Translations under genes and position numbers: made by a program | Assembly: GCA_036172665.1 (NCBI GenBank) | Contig: CM069870.1 | Location: 22,728,001-22,792,000 of the forward strand | Direction: 5' to 3' | Source: Prosopocoilus inquinatus | Lineage: Eukaryota; Arthropoda; Insecta; Coleoptera; Lucanidae | DNA length: 64,000 bases | Shown here: piece after piece, positions 61,240 to 64,000 of the stretch | Layout: each line of letters starts with the position of its first letter | How positions within the stretch are numbered: the first letter of the stretch is position 1 | Notes under the pieces: generated by a model | Databases searched by the model: none | Seen by the model: only the letters and a program-made list of their open reading frames with translations | What the model was told of the DNA's origin: nothing

Positions 61240-61638
61240 ACCTACTTTTAGAGACGGAATTAATAGTTGCGAGGCCCCGGGCAGGGAATTTTTGGGGGGC
61301 CCTTTGTGTTGGAAAGGCACAGTGTTATTATAAACCATAAAATGTAGTCCTCATACAACAGATGTTATTCTAGGAATAAGAACAGGTCTGAAGTATTGTT
61401 TACGACTTGCTAAGGGAGTATTAAGGAGATCTGTTTTTTAATTTAGCAAATTTTTCTTTTTCTTTCTGACTGAATATGTATACTTCTAATATGTTAATTT
61501 AAGCAGTCATGCAAATATTTCCTATTTATATCGTGGTAGATTTTATACAGATTTTCCATAGCGCAAATGACGCAGGGCTCCCGAAAGCGCGAGGTCCCGG
61601 ACGATCGCCCGGCTCGCCCGCCTCTAAAGCCGCCACTG
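61240..61638. mobile_element. hAT-like remnant, CAGTGGCGGC family, inverted copy
   Basis: Ends taaagccgccactg at 61638, with GC-rich subterminal gaggtcccggacgatcgccc. It is the reverse complement relative of 38294-38665, including acaacagatgttattctag. Confidence 0.6.
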
Positions 61639-61658
61639 CCTATTTTGTTTTGTTTTGC

Positions 61659-62797
61659 ATATTGGCTAGATTTTTTTTTGTTTAAATATTATAGACAAAC
61701 AATATTATCTAAGGACGGAGTTACAATAAACATTCACTCAACTTTAGTTAGGTCTCTCATTCCTAATTCTCTTTCTTTCTTTCTCGCTTTCCTGATCGCA
61801 ACAGGCGCTGAGGGTAAACGTTTTAGCCTCCGGGCATCGCATTCCAATTCGATAAGGACCATGCAAAATATAGGTAACCCTTTACGAGTATCTATTCAGT
61901 AAAATGGAACAATCCACTTACCGGGGCCATTTTCCCGGCCCCATCTGCTCCAGCGGCGAATCTAGAAGCTGTAGCTCCCTCATGATGATATTGGACACTG
62001 GAGAGGTCATCCTGGCAGGTTGACTTCTTATCTTCGCATGCATCGCCTCCTACATTCACTTGTGAATACAAAACCCACCCCTCCCGATGGATATTAGCAT
62101 ACCTTGCCTCCCGAGCACACGTTCTGAGGATCAGTTGATGCACCGACTGCGTGAGTGTCAATCACCACTTCGTCCAATAACATCATCATGTCAGACCTTT
62201 CTGGATGGCTCAATGCCATCTCTTGGTCAGGAATGCAAGCAACCGAATTCCCACTCACAAAGAATGCAGAATACAGCTAATTGCTTTGCCGGTACCGTGC
62301 TCTTCATCGCTGCTGCATGCACGCCGCGGCAAGAGCCCCGATACCGTACGCTGGTGCACGGTACCATTTTCTGGTTAACGCGCCGGATCGCGTCCCGGGC
62401 AATATTCTGCTACCAGAATACCTCCGCATGACTCATGACTCATGACCCTCAAACCGCATTGCCAATCGTGAGAATGTACCGCCGTAACTCTTCTGCCAGA
62501 ACACACCATCTCCGGTCATATACTGCAGACACCCTCTATCTCATGTCCGGCAACACACCGCGGCCACCACATATATCAACAGGCCCATCCGTGGCCCCGT
62601 TTACCGACACGTTTCGTCTTCCGCGCTATCCCTCGGGAGACCGCCATCTCTGTCGTTTCTTTGCTGCCAAGACTAAACACGCCCCCATATCATATTACCA
62701 AACTAATAACGTAAACAAATACGCCAGTGCTTCAGAGATATCCCGAGAATGCATAAGCTTTCTTAAATTCTAAACTTCTAAAATAAATAACAACAAC
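61659..62797. repeat. 1-kb dispersed repeat, copy 2
   Basis: Begins atattggctaga and ends aataaataacaacaac. It includes a roughly 160-bp segment missing from copy 1 (about 61945-62110). Plus-strand frames of 114 (62087-62431) and 112 codons (62435-62773) are open here; the second is broken by a stop in copy 1. No recognised domain. Confidence 0.65.
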
Positions 62798-62929
62798 ATG
62801 CAATGTTTCCAAAGCTAACTTACTCAAAACTAACTGAAATTAGTTGCAGAACTGGAAAATTGTAATTGTTTTAAGTACATAAAAAAATGGGAAAAATTTC
62901 ATAAGCTGAGTACATTGTAAAAAAAAAGT

Positions 62930-63570
62930 AAGAGGAAAACCTTTATTATAGGCAACTACATAAGCGGCTGTGTTCATTCAATTGCCTATAATAGCGCTTG
63001 TTGCTTTTTGAAAAAATATCATTTATTTTTTGAAACAAACCGGCGTGTTTTGAAAATTACTTATTTGTATAATTTAGGAAGGTACTTAAGTCGATAATTT
63101 TCGCTCCATTAATTTTTTGAAAATTTTAGACGTTTAGAAATTAGGAAAACAACACAATCTCAATTGTATATAAGTACAAGCTTTCGAATTCGGCAAAAAT
63201 TTTCCTTACCGCCTGTAGTACAGGCAACCATGCAAGCGAGTTCGTGGGTTCGCGTACACTAATTACACTTTCGGTTTACTGAAAAAAAATCTAATTTATT
63301 GTCACATAAACTGACGTGTTACCACAATTAATTGCAAAAACTCAATAATTTTCTCCATTAATGCTGAAAAGTGAAAATAAATAAATTGCTGATCTTTATA
63401 TCTATTCTGAAATCAGGAAAATTTTAAGCATTTAAAAACTATCAAAATTGCATATATCAGCCAGCTTTGAAAGCTTGATTATGTATATGTTCATTTGACA
63501 AAAAAAATTATCACCTGTAGTATAGGCAACTATACAAGCTGTCCGAGTTTATTGGCTTGTCCCTAGCTTA
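62930..63570. repeat. Satellite-like units with a GGCAACC hairpin, array 2
   Basis: aggcaac markers at 62950, 63222 and 63524 (272 and 302 bp apart), related to 10790-11230. The tataggcaac and attgcctata motifs in unit 1 form a hairpin. Confidence 0.65.
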
Positions 63571-63576
63571 TTACTA

Positions 63577-64000
63577 GACTGTAGAAGTTTAGGCACTAAA
63601 AAATTCAATTTTAGGCGCCCAAAAGAGGCTCATATATGTGCAGAATAGGCACAAAGAAAGTATAAATAGTCTCCAAAATATTTATATATCGGAATTCATT
63701 ACAATGAAAAAACAGATATTTTATTATTTATCTTAAATAGCCTTTTCGAATTGTTTACTCCGAAAGAACTGATCTTTTCCAGAAACTGGTTGAGTGAGGA
63801 ATGTATGAACTGATCGTTGTTGTTTTTTAATATTACATTAATGCAATACATTTTTAATCCATTTTGAAATTAAAGTACTTATTTGTCCGTTTCTTTAGCA
63901 TTTTTGTAAAAATTCGAAGTTGTCTGTTTAGAATCATTTAAACAATTAAATAATATACATTTTAGAAATTTGACATGGATTCCCCTATGAAATTCCCTCT
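63577..64000. mobile_element. Partial hAT-like element, TAGACTG family, cut by the window edge
   Basis: Starts tagactgtagaagtttagg and continues as the reverse complement of 26421-26017 to the end of the window. It is a second member of the 24379-26421 family in opposite orientation. Confidence 0.75.

Overview
The window is AT-rich, intron-bearing eukaryotic DNA, almost certainly from an insect; a beetle is my guess, from the repeat content and the ZRANB2-type gene, and I cannot prove it. Real protein-coding sequence is sparse. There is one complete gene, a ZRANB2-like splicing factor at 4825-5499. There is also a two-coding-exon gene of unknown function (46554-46781 joined to 59140-59532) whose intron is about 12.4 kb. 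A possible first exon encoding a signal peptide lies at 35021-35095. No rRNA, confirmed tRNA or CRISPR array was seen.

Most of the rest is transposable elements, many nested in each other. 0-9 kb: hAT-like elements, a ~394-bp terminal-inverted-repeat family interrupted by a 116-bp palindromic MITE, a TA-flanked MITE, ZRANB2, and palindromic and Tc1-like MITEs. 9-14.6 kb: two ribozyme elements and a hAT element holding a probable solo LTR. 14.9-17.4 kb: a hAT-like element and a 220-bp tandem array. 19-26.4 kb: foldback elements, nested Tc1-like MITEs, a decayed 140-bp array with CTCF-like cores, and a 2-kb hAT-like element. 27-31 kb: another hAT-like element, T-rich DNA and a long CT microsatellite. 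31-38 kb: two giant palindromes. 38-46 kb: T-rich minisatellites and a nested hAT-like element. 46-59 kb: the intron, filled with a Penelope-like retroelement (GIY-YIG endonuclease), more palindromes, a mariner-type transposase remnant and a 3.1-kb Harbinger-like element. 59-64 kb: a 1-kb dispersed repeat, a satellite array, and a partial inverted copy of the 24-26 kb element.

The most striking signal is a family of four short mobile elements (9692-10180, 11952-12324, 36602-36850, 46205-46471). Each carries a complete type I hammerhead ribozyme with a covarying stem I, joined to a variable-length foldback hairpin, and each is flanked by a 12-13 bp target-site duplication. A Penelope-like element with GIY-YIG coding lies in the same window. 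Its terminal repeats hold a hammerhead-like fold in which the catalytic C3-G8 pair appears as U-A. I infer, without proof, that the ribozyme elements are non-autonomous retroposons related to or mobilised by Penelope-like machinery.

A second theme is that hAT-like elements with different termini share the same T-rich internal minisatellite, and that foldbacks over a kilobase long recur.
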